A stretch of DNA of 12,814 bases from Desulfobacterales bacterium. GTDB taxonomy: Bacteria > Desulfobacterota > Desulfobulbia > Desulfobulbales > BM004. The stretch covers positions 1 through 12,814 of the forward strand of contig JAAXQI010000029.1 of NCBI GenBank assembly GCA_012974315.1, given 5' to 3'. Positions 1-6,260 of this stretch are shown here, piece by piece. The notes beneath the pieces are model-generated. The model made no database searches and was not told where the DNA came from. It saw nothing but the letters and a program-made list of their open reading frames with translations. Both the position numbers and the translations under genes were made by a program. Position 1 is the first letter of the stretch; every line of letters starts with the position of its first letter.

Positions 1-12
1 TATAAGAGACAG
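1..12. other. Residual Nextera transposon-end sequence (library artefact)
   Basis: TATAAGAGACAG is exactly the last 12 bases of the 19-base Tn5 mosaic end used in Nextera libraries (AGATGTGTATAAGAGACAG). With the complementary adapter at the other end, this marks untrimmed adapter, not genome. Genomic sequence should be read from base 13, and the gene running off this edge is cut by the contig end, not by biology. Confidence 0.93.
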
Positions 13-271
13 CTGTAGGTCTTGGTGGTGGTGCACCGTAACCACCTGAAGATGGTGCTGGTGGTGGAGCGCCGTAACCGCCTGAAGGTTTTGGCGGAGG
101 GGCTCCATAACCACCTGAGGACGGAGGAGGAGCACCATAGCCACCGCTTGATGGTGGAGGGGCGCCATAACCGCCTGAAGATGGAGCGGGTGCACCGTAA
201 CCACCTGAAGATGGTGCTGGTGCGCCATAACCGCCTGAAGATGGTGCTGGTGCGCCATAGCCGCCTGAAGA
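13..271 (-). repeat. Tandem repeat of about 30 bases encoding SSGGYGAPxP
   Basis: Eight in-frame copies, each with a GGYGAP core; most are 30 bases. The first six are contiguous. Later copies are separated by one or two extra codons for K, P, A or R. Third codon positions vary between copies (TAT/TAC, GGC/GGT/GGA, GCA/GCC/GCT) while the amino acids hold, so the peptide repeat looks selected rather than freshly duplicated. The contig ends inside the array, so total copy number is unknown. Confidence 0.9.
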
Positions 272-391
272 TTCGGCTCCCTGGACTGCCTTTTCAACAA
301 CTTCTGGTGTCTTGCCTGTCTGACTGTACAACGTCAGGTATCCCAGCATCCCAACCACTATTACTATTATTATTGCCAGAGGCTTATTCAT
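13..391 (-). CDS. Membrane-anchored GYGAP-repeat protein, partial (3' end missing)
   Basis: I do not recognise a named family. From the ATG at 391 the minus strand stays open for 126 codons to the contig end with no stop, so the C-terminus is missing. Residues 1-3 are MNK, followed by one hydrophobic segment (about 4-21, LAIIIVIVVGML...). That predicts a single N-terminal membrane anchor or uncleaved signal with the rest outside the cytoplasm. A short linker (about 22-40) leads into eight copies of a decapeptide, SSGGYGAPAP changing to SSGGYGAPPP further along; the last ones are spaced by KP, AP and RP. A strong ribosome site (GGGAGG, 7 bases upstream) and a 48-base gap behind tusA indicate co-transcription with the sulfur genes. 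The Gly/Tyr/Pro-rich repeat suggests a flexible or self-associating extracytoplasmic protein. The plus-strand reading of this region is a repeat shadow. Confidence 0.78.
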
Positions 392-439
392 TTGTGGACC
401 TCCCTTAAGGCCTTTTATCTCCTAATTAGGAATAAAGAA

Positions 440-694
440 TTATCCCTTTTCGATCATATAGACGAGTTTGCCGCCTTCTTTGGTCTGCTCAAGGATTTCG
501 TGACCAGCCTGCTCACACATCTGAAGAATGGTTTCACCTGAAGAGGCATTATCAAAAATAAGCTTTAAGGTGTCACCTTCTTCCATTTTTTCCAGTGATT
601 TCTTGCAATACAGTTGAGGATGAGGACAAACAAATCCGCAAACATCCAATTCATAAGCATCATCACCAGTTTTTGTAAATTTCATTTCAGCCAT
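440..694 (-). CDS. tusA: TusA-family sulfur carrier protein
   Basis: Small cytoplasmic protein of 84 residues, close to the usual TusA length of about 80. The family signature is clear: LDVCGFVCPHPQ at residues 16-27, with Cys23 heading the CPxP motif. In TusA proteins this cysteine carries sulfur as a persulfide and hands it to partners. A second cysteine, Cys19, sits four residues earlier. A hydrophobic strand (KLIFDN) and a C-terminal LVYMI strand fit the two-layer alpha/beta fold. GGAGG lies 9 bases before the ATG; Met4 is a possible alternative start. It follows yeeE by 51 bases on the same strand. YeeE-TusA pairs are known to couple sulfur-compound uptake to intracellular sulfur transfer, so it probably accepts sulfur derived from the transported compound. 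Symbol is by family; the exact paralogue role is not shown. Confidence 0.92.
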   Translation of the reverse strand: MAEMKFTKTGDDAYELDVCGFVCPHPQLYCKKSLEKMEEGDTLKLIFDNASSGETILQMCEQAGHEILEQTKEGGKLVYMIEKG

Positions 695-745
695 TTTAAT
701 TTTCCTCCAGATTCATTTATGTATAGTTTTGATATTTAAACTTTA

Positions 746-2263
746 TTAAAAGTCAGCCATCTCTTTTAACATCTTTCTTTCTGTCCACCAGTTAAAGAAC
801 TTAACACCAAAGAACGCACCTGTAACCATGCCAAGACCAAACAGCCAGCCGCCAGGATCTCCACCTGCAGAGCGGATAAAAAAAGCACCGATATTACAGC
901 CGAGACCGGGACGGGATCCTATACCCATCAGAGTGCCGCCCAAAAGACCCCAGACGATGAGCTCGCCCTGGGGCACCTTGAACTTAAACTCATTGCTGAT
1001 CAAAGAAAGTATCATGGCACCGAAAATAATTCCTACGGACATCCAGAGGGCGGGGTTGCGCCATAGTTCCGGCAGACCGTTAACCACGCCGAAAAAGACA
1101 TTATGGCGCATATCAAAGCCTATTTTTTCCAAAATCCAACCGGCAAACTGCGCTTCCTGGGTGGTGATATACCAGTAGCCTGGATCAAAGACGTTACCAA
1201 ATATTCCTGTGTCTGATCCATGACCCATTTGGGTCAGCAGCTGCCCGAAGTTTGTTACATGGTATTTGAGCTGCATGCCCTTCATGACAAAAATATGCCA
1301 GCCGGCAGTGATACCGATCAGCACTCCCATTATGGTGGTACGCTGGGAAGCCAGGATCATCGTTTTGATACCGGTAAGATGAACGCCGATGCCTGTTAGT
1401 GGAACCTGGGCATCGGGATTTTTCTTGTTAAATTTTTTGCGTTTCTTGATAAAGCCCTTTTTCATATAGAAAGTGTAGATGACCACAATCAGAAGAAGTG
1501 CCGGAATAATGGCGTTGACAAGTGCATCACCGATAAAGTACTTCCAGGCTCCGGGCAGGGCTGAAAAGAATTTTGTATGGGACAGCTGGATTGTGTCCAG
1601 ATCAAAAATATACCCTGACATGTAATAATCAAACCAGGAGGTCACATTTTCGCGCGGCAGCCAGGCCTTGGACATGGAAGACTGGACCCAGGCCTCAGGA
1701 ACCAGTTTGGTGAAAGGCCCTCCGGCCGTAACAAAAATTGCCTGACCGAAAGAAATACCCATGATGGACAAGACGGAGGTGCCGTTTCCTTCACCGATTT
1801 TATATAGCGAGCCCGAGGCACAACCACCGGCCAGCACCATTCCCACCCCGAAAATTATACCTGCTATCACGGTGTGTATCCCAGCCGGAGCCGGGTGAAA
1901 GGTACTCATATTAGTCGCTGCCAATAGCGCCTGAATTAAGCTGAAAAATATCAGGGCAATAAGAATACCGACAGCCATTCTCGGCACACCGGCAGCAAAA
2001 AGGTCCCGTGAGGCAGAGGCAAAACAGAACCTGCCATACTGCAAACACATACCATATATAAAGCCGAACCAGAGATAAGCGGAAAGATAAAGGTAATACT
2101 CGTGCATGGCATAAGTACCAACGCTTACCAGGCCAAAAAAGCCGACTATGATATAAACCCACATAATGTGTTTCCGTGACACAGCCTGAGCTGTTGTTTT
2201 GCTAACACTACAACAATCTACTGGTCTTGATTCCGGAATCGGTTGTGTGACTATGGCGTCCAC
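746..2263 (-). CDS. YeeE/YedE-family thiosulfate/sulfur-compound transporter
   Basis: Inner-membrane protein of 505 residues with roughly ten hydrophobic segments. It has the duplicated YeeE/YedE architecture: GRFCFASA (Cys80), FGVGMVLAGGCASGS (Cys148) and, in the C-terminal half, GIGSRPGLGCNIGAFF (Cys456). In the characterised family member TsuA, three conserved cysteines line the thiosulfate path; these three residues are the likely equivalents (family knowledge, alignment by eye). A long central insert (about 190-300) with a basic stretch (KKGFIKKRKKFNKK) makes it larger than E. coli YeeE. The start is GTG at 2263, chosen because AGGAGG lies 5 bases upstream and there is no better in-frame ATG. 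First gene of an operon with tusA and the GYGAP-repeat gene, with a sigma-54 promoter 73 bases upstream. Substrate (thiosulfate, or another sulfur species) is inferred. Confidence 0.92.
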   Translation of the reverse strand: MDAIVTQPIPESRPVDCCSVSKTTAQAVSRKHIMWVYIIVGFFGLVSVGTYAMHEYYLYLSAYLWFGFIYGMCLQYGRFCFASASRDLFAAGVPRMAVGILIALIFFSLIQALLAATNMSTFHPAPAGIHTVIAGIIFGVGMVLAGGCASGSLYKIGEGNGTSVLSIMGISFGQAIFVTAGGPFTKLVPEAWVQSSMSKAWLPRENVTSWFDYYMSGYIFDLDTIQLSHTKFFSALPGAWKYFIGDALVNAIIPALLLIVVIYTFYMKKGFIKKRKKFNKKNPDAQVPLTGIGVHLTGIKTMILASQRTTIMGVLIGITAGWHIFVMKGMQLKYHVTNFGQLLTQMGHGSDTGIFGNVFDPGYWYITTQEAQFAGWILEKIGFDMRHNVFFGVVNGLPELWRNPALWMSVGIIFGAMILSLISNEFKFKVPQGELIVWGLLGGTLMGIGSRPGLGCNIGAFFIRSAGGDPGGWLFGLGMVTGAFFGVKFFNWWTERKMLKEMADF

Positions 2264-2346
2264 TTCTACCTCCTTTTCTGTTTCTATTGCTCTTTGCGCG
2301 AACAGTATATAGGCGCGAATTTTTGATGCAAATTAACTTTCCCTTT

Positions 2347-2362
2347 TGCAAGGCCCATGCCA
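2347..2362 (-). promoter_or_regulatory. Sigma-54 (-24/-12) promoter of the yeeE-tusA operon
   Basis: The minus strand reads TGGCATGGGCCTTGCA, matching the sigma-54 consensus TGGCAC-N5-TTGCA, with exactly 10 bases between the -24 GG and the -12 GC. The predicted start is near 2336, giving a leader of about 72 bases to the GTG. It is followed by AAAA, a common extension of the -12 box. Confidence 0.82.
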
Positions 2363-2424
2363 CATTGTGGTATATGCCATTGCGCGAGACCCCGATGGAT
2401 TGTATAAAACTCCTTGAACAACAC

Positions 2425-2448
2425 GCCTGATTGGGGGCAGGCTTTTTT
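2425..2448 (+). terminator. Terminator-like hairpin with T-tract in the yeeE upstream region
   Basis: GCCTG (2425-2429), an eight-base loop, CAGGC (2438-2442), then six T. It has the form of a short intrinsic terminator for plus-strand transcription, but no plus-strand gene precedes it. It lies between the putative enhancer and the sigma-54 promoter of yeeE. It may insulate the region, end an unseen short RNA, or be chance. Confidence 0.3.
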
Positions 2449-2518
2449 ATGAGATTTTTTGCTCACAGGCTTCCGGCCCAAGGACTGCTTTGGGTAGTTA
2501 TTGATAGTTGTCCTGATC

Positions 2519-2546
2519 GGCACACTCTGAAAAGCAGAACTGTGCC
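2519..2546. other. Hairpin downstream of the glycosyltransferase gene
   Basis: GGCACA and TGTGCC arms with a further TCTG/CAGA inner stem (2x1 internal loop, loop of about five bases) make a roughly 10-bp hairpin, 70 bases past the glycosyltransferase stop. There is no T-tract on either side, so it may only stabilise a 3' end. Its edge overlaps the shared dyad at 2541-2556. The remainder of 2264-2613 holds no credible gene. Confidence 0.35.
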
Positions 2547-2556
2547 GTTTGGGACA
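2541..2556. promoter_or_regulatory. Putative activator (enhancer) site upstream of yeeE
   Basis: TGTGCCGTTTGGGACA; its complement, TGTCCCAAACGGCACA, matches the perfect dyad at 4522-4537 in 14 of 16 positions. Its centre lies about 212 bases upstream of the predicted yeeE start, a normal distance for an enhancer of a sigma-54 activator. Assigning it to the NtrC-type protein encoded at 6261-7604 is inference. Confidence 0.5.
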
Positions 2557-2613
2557 ATAATGGGCAGGCAGAGGAAAAGAATCAGTTAATGAAATGTTTG
2601 AGAGGAATGCGGG

Positions 2614-4290
2614 TTAGATTGTCTCAAAGACCGTAACATAGGTCTGAAAGCGGAACACCCTGGAGCTGTTGGTAAACTTTTTGATAGCCTTGCTGGATGG
2701 ATATTTTTTTATCAGCTGCTCCGGCATGTTGCTGATTGGTTCACTTGAAATGACCACAACAGGGAGTTGCAGACCAGCATATTTTTTGTCCCGGTAATAA
2801 GCTGGTTGCGTAAGCTCCCAGGTAAATCGCAATGATGCGCTCTGTGCTCTCCGGGAACCTTTTTCAGAGTTCCAGGTTTGGTTCTGGTAAATTTCTTTGT
2901 CTGTATAGATATCCAGGATAGGGACCGCAACAGAAGTATTTCCAAGAGAATATGCCTGGGGCAGGCAATACACTTCAACGGCGTCAGCTTGAAGTGTATT
3001 CAAAAAACTGCCTGCATTTTTCAGGTTTGACATACTCGTTACAGCCAGGAACGGCCTGTAGATAATGATTCCGACCACCAGTGATGACAGCACGCTGCAG
3101 TATACGATATATCTCCTGACCTGGGCATGGGTGATCGCCTGCAGGCCATAAGCGGCTGTTAAAGACAGAAAGGGCAGAAGTGGCAGGAGATACCGCAACC
3201 TTTTCAGCTCCAGGAAAAAGACCAGGGCTGCAAACCAGACAATAATAAGTATTTTTTTGTCACGATTGATCACAGCACGGCAGCATCCGAGCAATGCACC
3301 CAGTAGAATATAAGGATGGGCCTGGAAGAAAAATACTGCAACATATCCTTCCTGCCAATTCTTTAACCCGGATAACTGATAGGTGCGCAGGAAATTAATC
3401 TGCTCTAATATCAAAGGGCCTTTCCATATAAAAATAATCCCCAGCAGCAAACCTGTCAGAACTGCCACGGCGAATGAACGCTTTATTACTATCCTGGGTT
3501 GTGTGTCGAGCTTGATCAGTGCGATTATGCCAAGAACAACAAGCATCGGCCAGGTTGAATACTTGGAGAATAGCGCAAGTATGATGGCTATGGCAGAACC
3601 GATCGTAATAAGGAAGCCGCCTCGCTCAAGAGCGAGCAGGAACGCGAAAACTGCCAGCAACAGGAAGAACATGACATGAATATCAACCAGCATGAGAGGA
3701 ACCTGGGTGGGAAGATAAGGAGATGCCATGATAAGTACACCGGCAAGAAAGCCGGTTGTCCGGTCCCACAGGAGCTGGCCGATTAAATAAGTGATTATTG
3801 GGATGAAGCCAAAGAGCAGCACATTAAAAAACGTAATGACCAGTTTGGTTTCCCCGAACAGTTTAAAGAGAAACCCATAGATTAGTGGCACAAGGGGGAG
3901 GTCTGTCCATGCTGAGATCTCCCCACCCCATTCGTGAAAAAACTCACTTATGCCATATACTGCTATGTATTTTGCCTGGAGAAAGTATCTGGCCGAGTCC
4001 AGTAGATATTCAGGGCTGTTTATAAATGGCAGGCAGCTGAGCACTGACAGAAGAAAGAGAGAAATGGCAGGGTATTTTTCGGGCAAGTAAGAGCTGGATA
4101 GCGGTACGGCCAGTATTAGTGCCGGTAGTAACAGCAGAAAAACGTTGGTCGGCCCCTTGTCTGTAAAAACCCAGCGCCAGCTTGTCAGAGTGCTCATATC
4201 CAGACTGCGGCTGATGTACTGCAAGGGAAAAACCAGCAGCGTCAGGAATAAAACAAGCAGTAGCCATTCTGTTTTGTTAAGTCGCAGCAA
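2614..4290 (-). CDS. GT-C fold membrane glycosyltransferase (GT39/ArnT-like)
   Basis: Integral membrane protein of 558 residues, with about eleven to thirteen hydrophobic segments over residues 8-420 and a soluble C-terminal part (about 430-558). The layout is that of the PMT/ArnT family: first hydrophobic segment, then an extracytoplasmic loop with an acidic residue (LLDSARYFLQA, Asp98), then WTDLPLVPLIYGFLFKLFG (about 128-146), and further on PYLPTQVPLMLVDIHVMFFL, where the family usually has P-LMxD. Such enzymes transfer a sugar from a polyprenyl-phosphate donor to lipid, glycan or protein on the outer face of the inner membrane. Donor and acceptor cannot be told from sequence. The start is TTG at 4290, the first start codon after an in-frame stop, with GGCGAG about 8 bases upstream. 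Transcribed away from the kinase genes, apparently from its own sigma-54 promoter (4414-4429) with a 112-base leader. Confidence 0.83.
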   Translation of the reverse strand: MLRLNKTEWLLLVLFLTLLVFPLQYISRSLDMSTLTSWRWVFTDKGPTNVFLLLLPALILAVPLSSSYLPEKYPAISLFLLSVLSCLPFINSPEYLLDSARYFLQAKYIAVYGISEFFHEWGGEISAWTDLPLVPLIYGFLFKLFGETKLVITFFNVLLFGFIPIITYLIGQLLWDRTTGFLAGVLIMASPYLPTQVPLMLVDIHVMFFLLLAVFAFLLALERGGFLITIGSAIAIILALFSKYSTWPMLVVLGIIALIKLDTQPRIVIKRSFAVAVLTGLLLGIIFIWKGPLILEQINFLRTYQLSGLKNWQEGYVAVFFFQAHPYILLGALLGCCRAVINRDKKILIIVWFAALVFFLELKRLRYLLPLLPFLSLTAAYGLQAITHAQVRRYIVYCSVLSSLVVGIIIYRPFLAVTSMSNLKNAGSFLNTLQADAVEVYCLPQAYSLGNTSVAVPILDIYTDKEIYQNQTWNSEKGSRRAQSASLRFTWELTQPAYYRDKKYAGLQLPVVVISSEPISNMPEQLIKKYPSSKAIKKFTNSSRVFRFQTYVTVFETI

Positions 4291-4401
4291 AGGATATTCT
4301 CGCCTTTTTTTATTTTATGCCATGAAGGTTCACGGTCTATTTGCCTGGTATAAATTTGCACACTTTTCTGTACGTTACCATTTGTGCAGACTTTTTGAAT
4401 G

Positions 4402-4417
4402 TGGCATTTTCCTTGCA
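4402..4417 (+). promoter_or_regulatory. Sigma-54 promoter of the kinase/activator operon
   Basis: TGGCATTTTCCTTGCA, with GG at 4403-4404 and GC at 4415-4416 separated by exactly 10 bases. The predicted start is near 4428, about 80 bases before the TTG start or 131 before the ATG at 4559. Its -12 box shares TGCA with the opposing promoter. Confidence 0.78.
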
Positions 4418-4429
4418 ACAACAATGCCA
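4414..4429 (-). promoter_or_regulatory. Sigma-54 promoter of the glycosyltransferase gene
   Basis: The minus strand reads TGGCATTGTTGTTGCA, again with 10 bases between GG and GC; predicted start near 4403. It overlaps the plus-strand promoter by four bases at the -12 box. The combined element is a palindrome with arms TGGCATT/AATGCCA around a central TGCA. Confidence 0.75.
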
Positions 4430-4438
4430 TGAATACTT

Positions 4439-4458
4439 GGGCAAAACACCTTTTGCCC
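4439..4458 (+). other. Leader hairpin upstream of the histidine kinase
   Basis: GGGCAAAA-CACC-TTTTGCCC: a perfect 8-bp stem with a four-base loop, starting about 11 bases after the predicted sigma-54 start. No T-tract follows, so it is not an obvious terminator. It may stabilise the 5' end of the mRNA. Confidence 0.4.
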
Positions 4459-4507
4459 GCTAACTGTATGATGTGGGGCTATTTCCTTAAGTGCTGCAGG
4501 AAAGAGT

Positions 4508-6244
4508 TTGAGAGAAGGGGTTGTCCCAAATGGGACAGTTTGGTATGGTCTGAACAAGATGGAAAGACTTTATTCTTTAGCAAATAATATTTTGTCGAAA
4601 GACTTTTTGCTCAATTATCATATTGGCGAGGAGTTTCTCATTGGATTTATATGTCTGCTGATTGCGGTCAGGGCATTCAGGACCATTGGTTTTAGTGTTA
4701 GCGGCGACCAGGTTAAGAGCAGCAGGATCTTCCTGGTGGGTGCCAGTTTCTTCATCCTTGGCAGCAGCAGTTTGATCCATGCCATAATCCACGCCTCCCA
4801 CTCCAACCTGAATCTGCTGTATCAGACACTCCTGGCATACAGCCTAGGACTCTTCATTCTAATCCTGGCCATCTCGGTTGAAAATCCGCGCAATAAGGTA
4901 GCTTTGCCGCTGCTCTATATCCCGCTGCTTGCCCTGCTGCACCCGGCAGTCTACGAACAGTTCCCTCTTTTCGGTCAGTTCCGCCCTCTGGTCTGGATCC
5001 TGATCGCTTATCTGTCTGGCATTGTCTGTATGTTGTATATCGGCACATTTTACCGCAGAAGAAGCAAACGGTTTCTTTTTTCCGCTTTAGGGCATCTGAT
5101 AATTTGTATAGGCGCAATTTTTCTCTTCTTTCCAGCACAGATCGGTTCGACTGTCTGGTTGCATGGACATATTATGAGGCCCCTTGGCTTTGTTATTTTG
5201 TTTTTCAGTATGAACAGGAAGGAATTATTGAAAATGGAGGGCTCTATCCTCTACAAGGCCTTAGCCGCCTTTTCCATTCTTGCTGCCATTCCTCTGCTCT
5301 TTTTCGGGACCTTTGTCTTTTACGATAATATATCGCCGGTCACGATTATTGGCCGCCGTTTTATCATTTTTCTGCTTCTTCTCATCACCCTTATTTCCGG
5401 CCTTCTATTCGGATTGGGTATGATCATCAGGTTGATTCGTCCGATTCTTCAATTGAAAAGTTCTGTAGACGGAATGGTAGGGGACGGAATGGTTAGACGG
5501 ATTCCAGTACAGGGCAATGATGAGATAGGAGAACTCTCCGGTGCATTCAATGATATGTTGGCCAGGCTTGATAACGCCATTGAAGAACAGGAAAGGATGT
5601 GCCGGCTTGCAGCAACCGGAGAACTGGCCGCCACCCTGGCCCATGAAATAAAAAATCCGCTCAATGCCATAGGCGGCGCTGCAACGTATATCGGCAAAAA
5701 CACCAAGGGCAGCCTGACCAAGGAGTTTGTTTCAGTTATCACCAGTGAGGTATCCCGCATAAATAACCTGACTACCACGCTGCTCAGCTTTTCCAAGACC
5801 GCTTCCCCGAATCCGGAACCGACCGACCTGAACAGGGTGGTGAGGGATTCCCTTACCCTGTTGAGTAAGGAGTCTCCTGACCTGCAGGTCACCGTAATTG
5901 AAGAGCTGGCAGCAGACCTGCCATTGGTTAACTGCGATTATAACCAGATCAAACAGGTTATTATCAATCTGTTGATTAATGCCCATGATGCAGTCAGCAA
6001 AAACGGGGAGATCAAGGTAAAAACCTGGCAGAAGAAGAATAGAACCTACCTGGCTGTTGAAGATAATGGCAGTGGCATCTCTGCGGAAATCATTCATAAT
6101 ATCTTTAATCCTTTTTTCACTACCAAGACCCGCGGTACCGGGCTCGGCCTGGCCATATCAAAAAAGATTGCTAAAGAACATGGCGGTGACCTGACTGTTG
6201 AGAGCACACCGGGCGAGGGATCTACTTTCACTTTAGGGCTTTAA
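4508..6244 (+). CDS. Polytopic membrane sensor histidine kinase (NtrB-like partner of a sigma-54 activator)
   Basis: 578 residues. About nine hydrophobic segments span residues 42-309, with no large extracytoplasmic domain, so the signal is probably sensed in or near the membrane. Then come HAMP (about 308-356, ending DEIGELSGAFNDMLARL), HisKA with the H-box LAHEIKNPLNAI (His379), and HATPase_c with N-box NLLINAHDAV (487-496), G1 VEDNGSGI (517-524), FNPFFTTK and GTGLGLAI (543-550). All catalytic motifs are intact. It should autophosphorylate His379 and pass phosphate to the regulator encoded 16 bases downstream. The given start is TTG with AGGA 5 bases upstream; ATG at 4559 (Met18) is a real alternative with a weak ribosome site, and would leave the dyad at 4522-4537 in the leader. 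The signal is unknown; linkage to sulfur genes by shared promoter elements is inferred. Confidence 0.9.
   Translation: MREGVVPNGTVWYGLNKMERLYSLANNILSKDFLLNYHIGEEFLIGFICLLIAVRAFRTIGFSVSGDQVKSSRIFLVGASFFILGSSSLIHAIIHASHSNLNLLYQTLLAYSLGLFILILAISVENPRNKVALPLLYIPLLALLHPAVYEQFPLFGQFRPLVWILIAYLSGIVCMLYIGTFYRRRSKRFLFSALGHLIICIGAIFLFFPAQIGSTVWLHGHIMRPLGFVILFFSMNRKELLKMEGSILYKALAAFSILAAIPLLFFGTFVFYDNISPVTIIGRRFIIFLLLLITLISGLLFGLGMIIRLIRPILQLKSSVDGMVGDGMVRRIPVQGNDEIGELSGAFNDMLARLDNAIEEQERMCRLAATGELAATLAHEIKNPLNAIGGAATYIGKNTKGSLTKEFVSVITSEVSRINNLTTTLLSFSKTASPNPEPTDLNRVVRDSLTLLSKESPDLQVTVIEELAADLPLVNCDYNQIKQVIINLLINAHDAVSKNGEIKVKTWQKKNRTYLAVEDNGSGISAEIIHNIFNPFFTTKTRGTGLGLAISKKIAKEHGGDLTVESTPGEGSTFTLGL
4522..4537. 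promoter_or_regulatory. Perfect dyad, putative binding site of the NtrC-type activator
   Basis: TGTCCCAAATGGGACA: seven-base perfect arms around AA. Its centre lies about 126 bases upstream of the glycosyltransferase start, ideal for a sigma-54 enhancer, and about 102 bases downstream of the kinase start, from where enhancers can also act. A 14/16 copy lies upstream of yeeE (2541-2556). Confidence 0.58.
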
Positions 6245-6260
6245 GACTGGAGATAAACAG

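Noticed and set aside
22..408. Plus-strand open frame rich in His, Arg and Leu (HNRLKM repeats)
   Set aside because: It is the complement of the SSGGYGAPxP repeat on the minus strand, which has a ribosome site, a membrane anchor and operon context.
1579..1585. TGGGACA half-site inside yeeE
   Set aside because: Single half-site in coding sequence without dyad symmetry.
2284..2523. Minus-strand 79-codon frame upstream of yeeE
   Set aside because: It lies across the sigma-54 promoter, has no ribosome site and no recognisable domain.
4242..4587. Several short overlapping frames in the promoter region before the kinase
   Set aside because: They conflict with each other and with the overlapping promoters; none has a ribosome site or protein-like composition.
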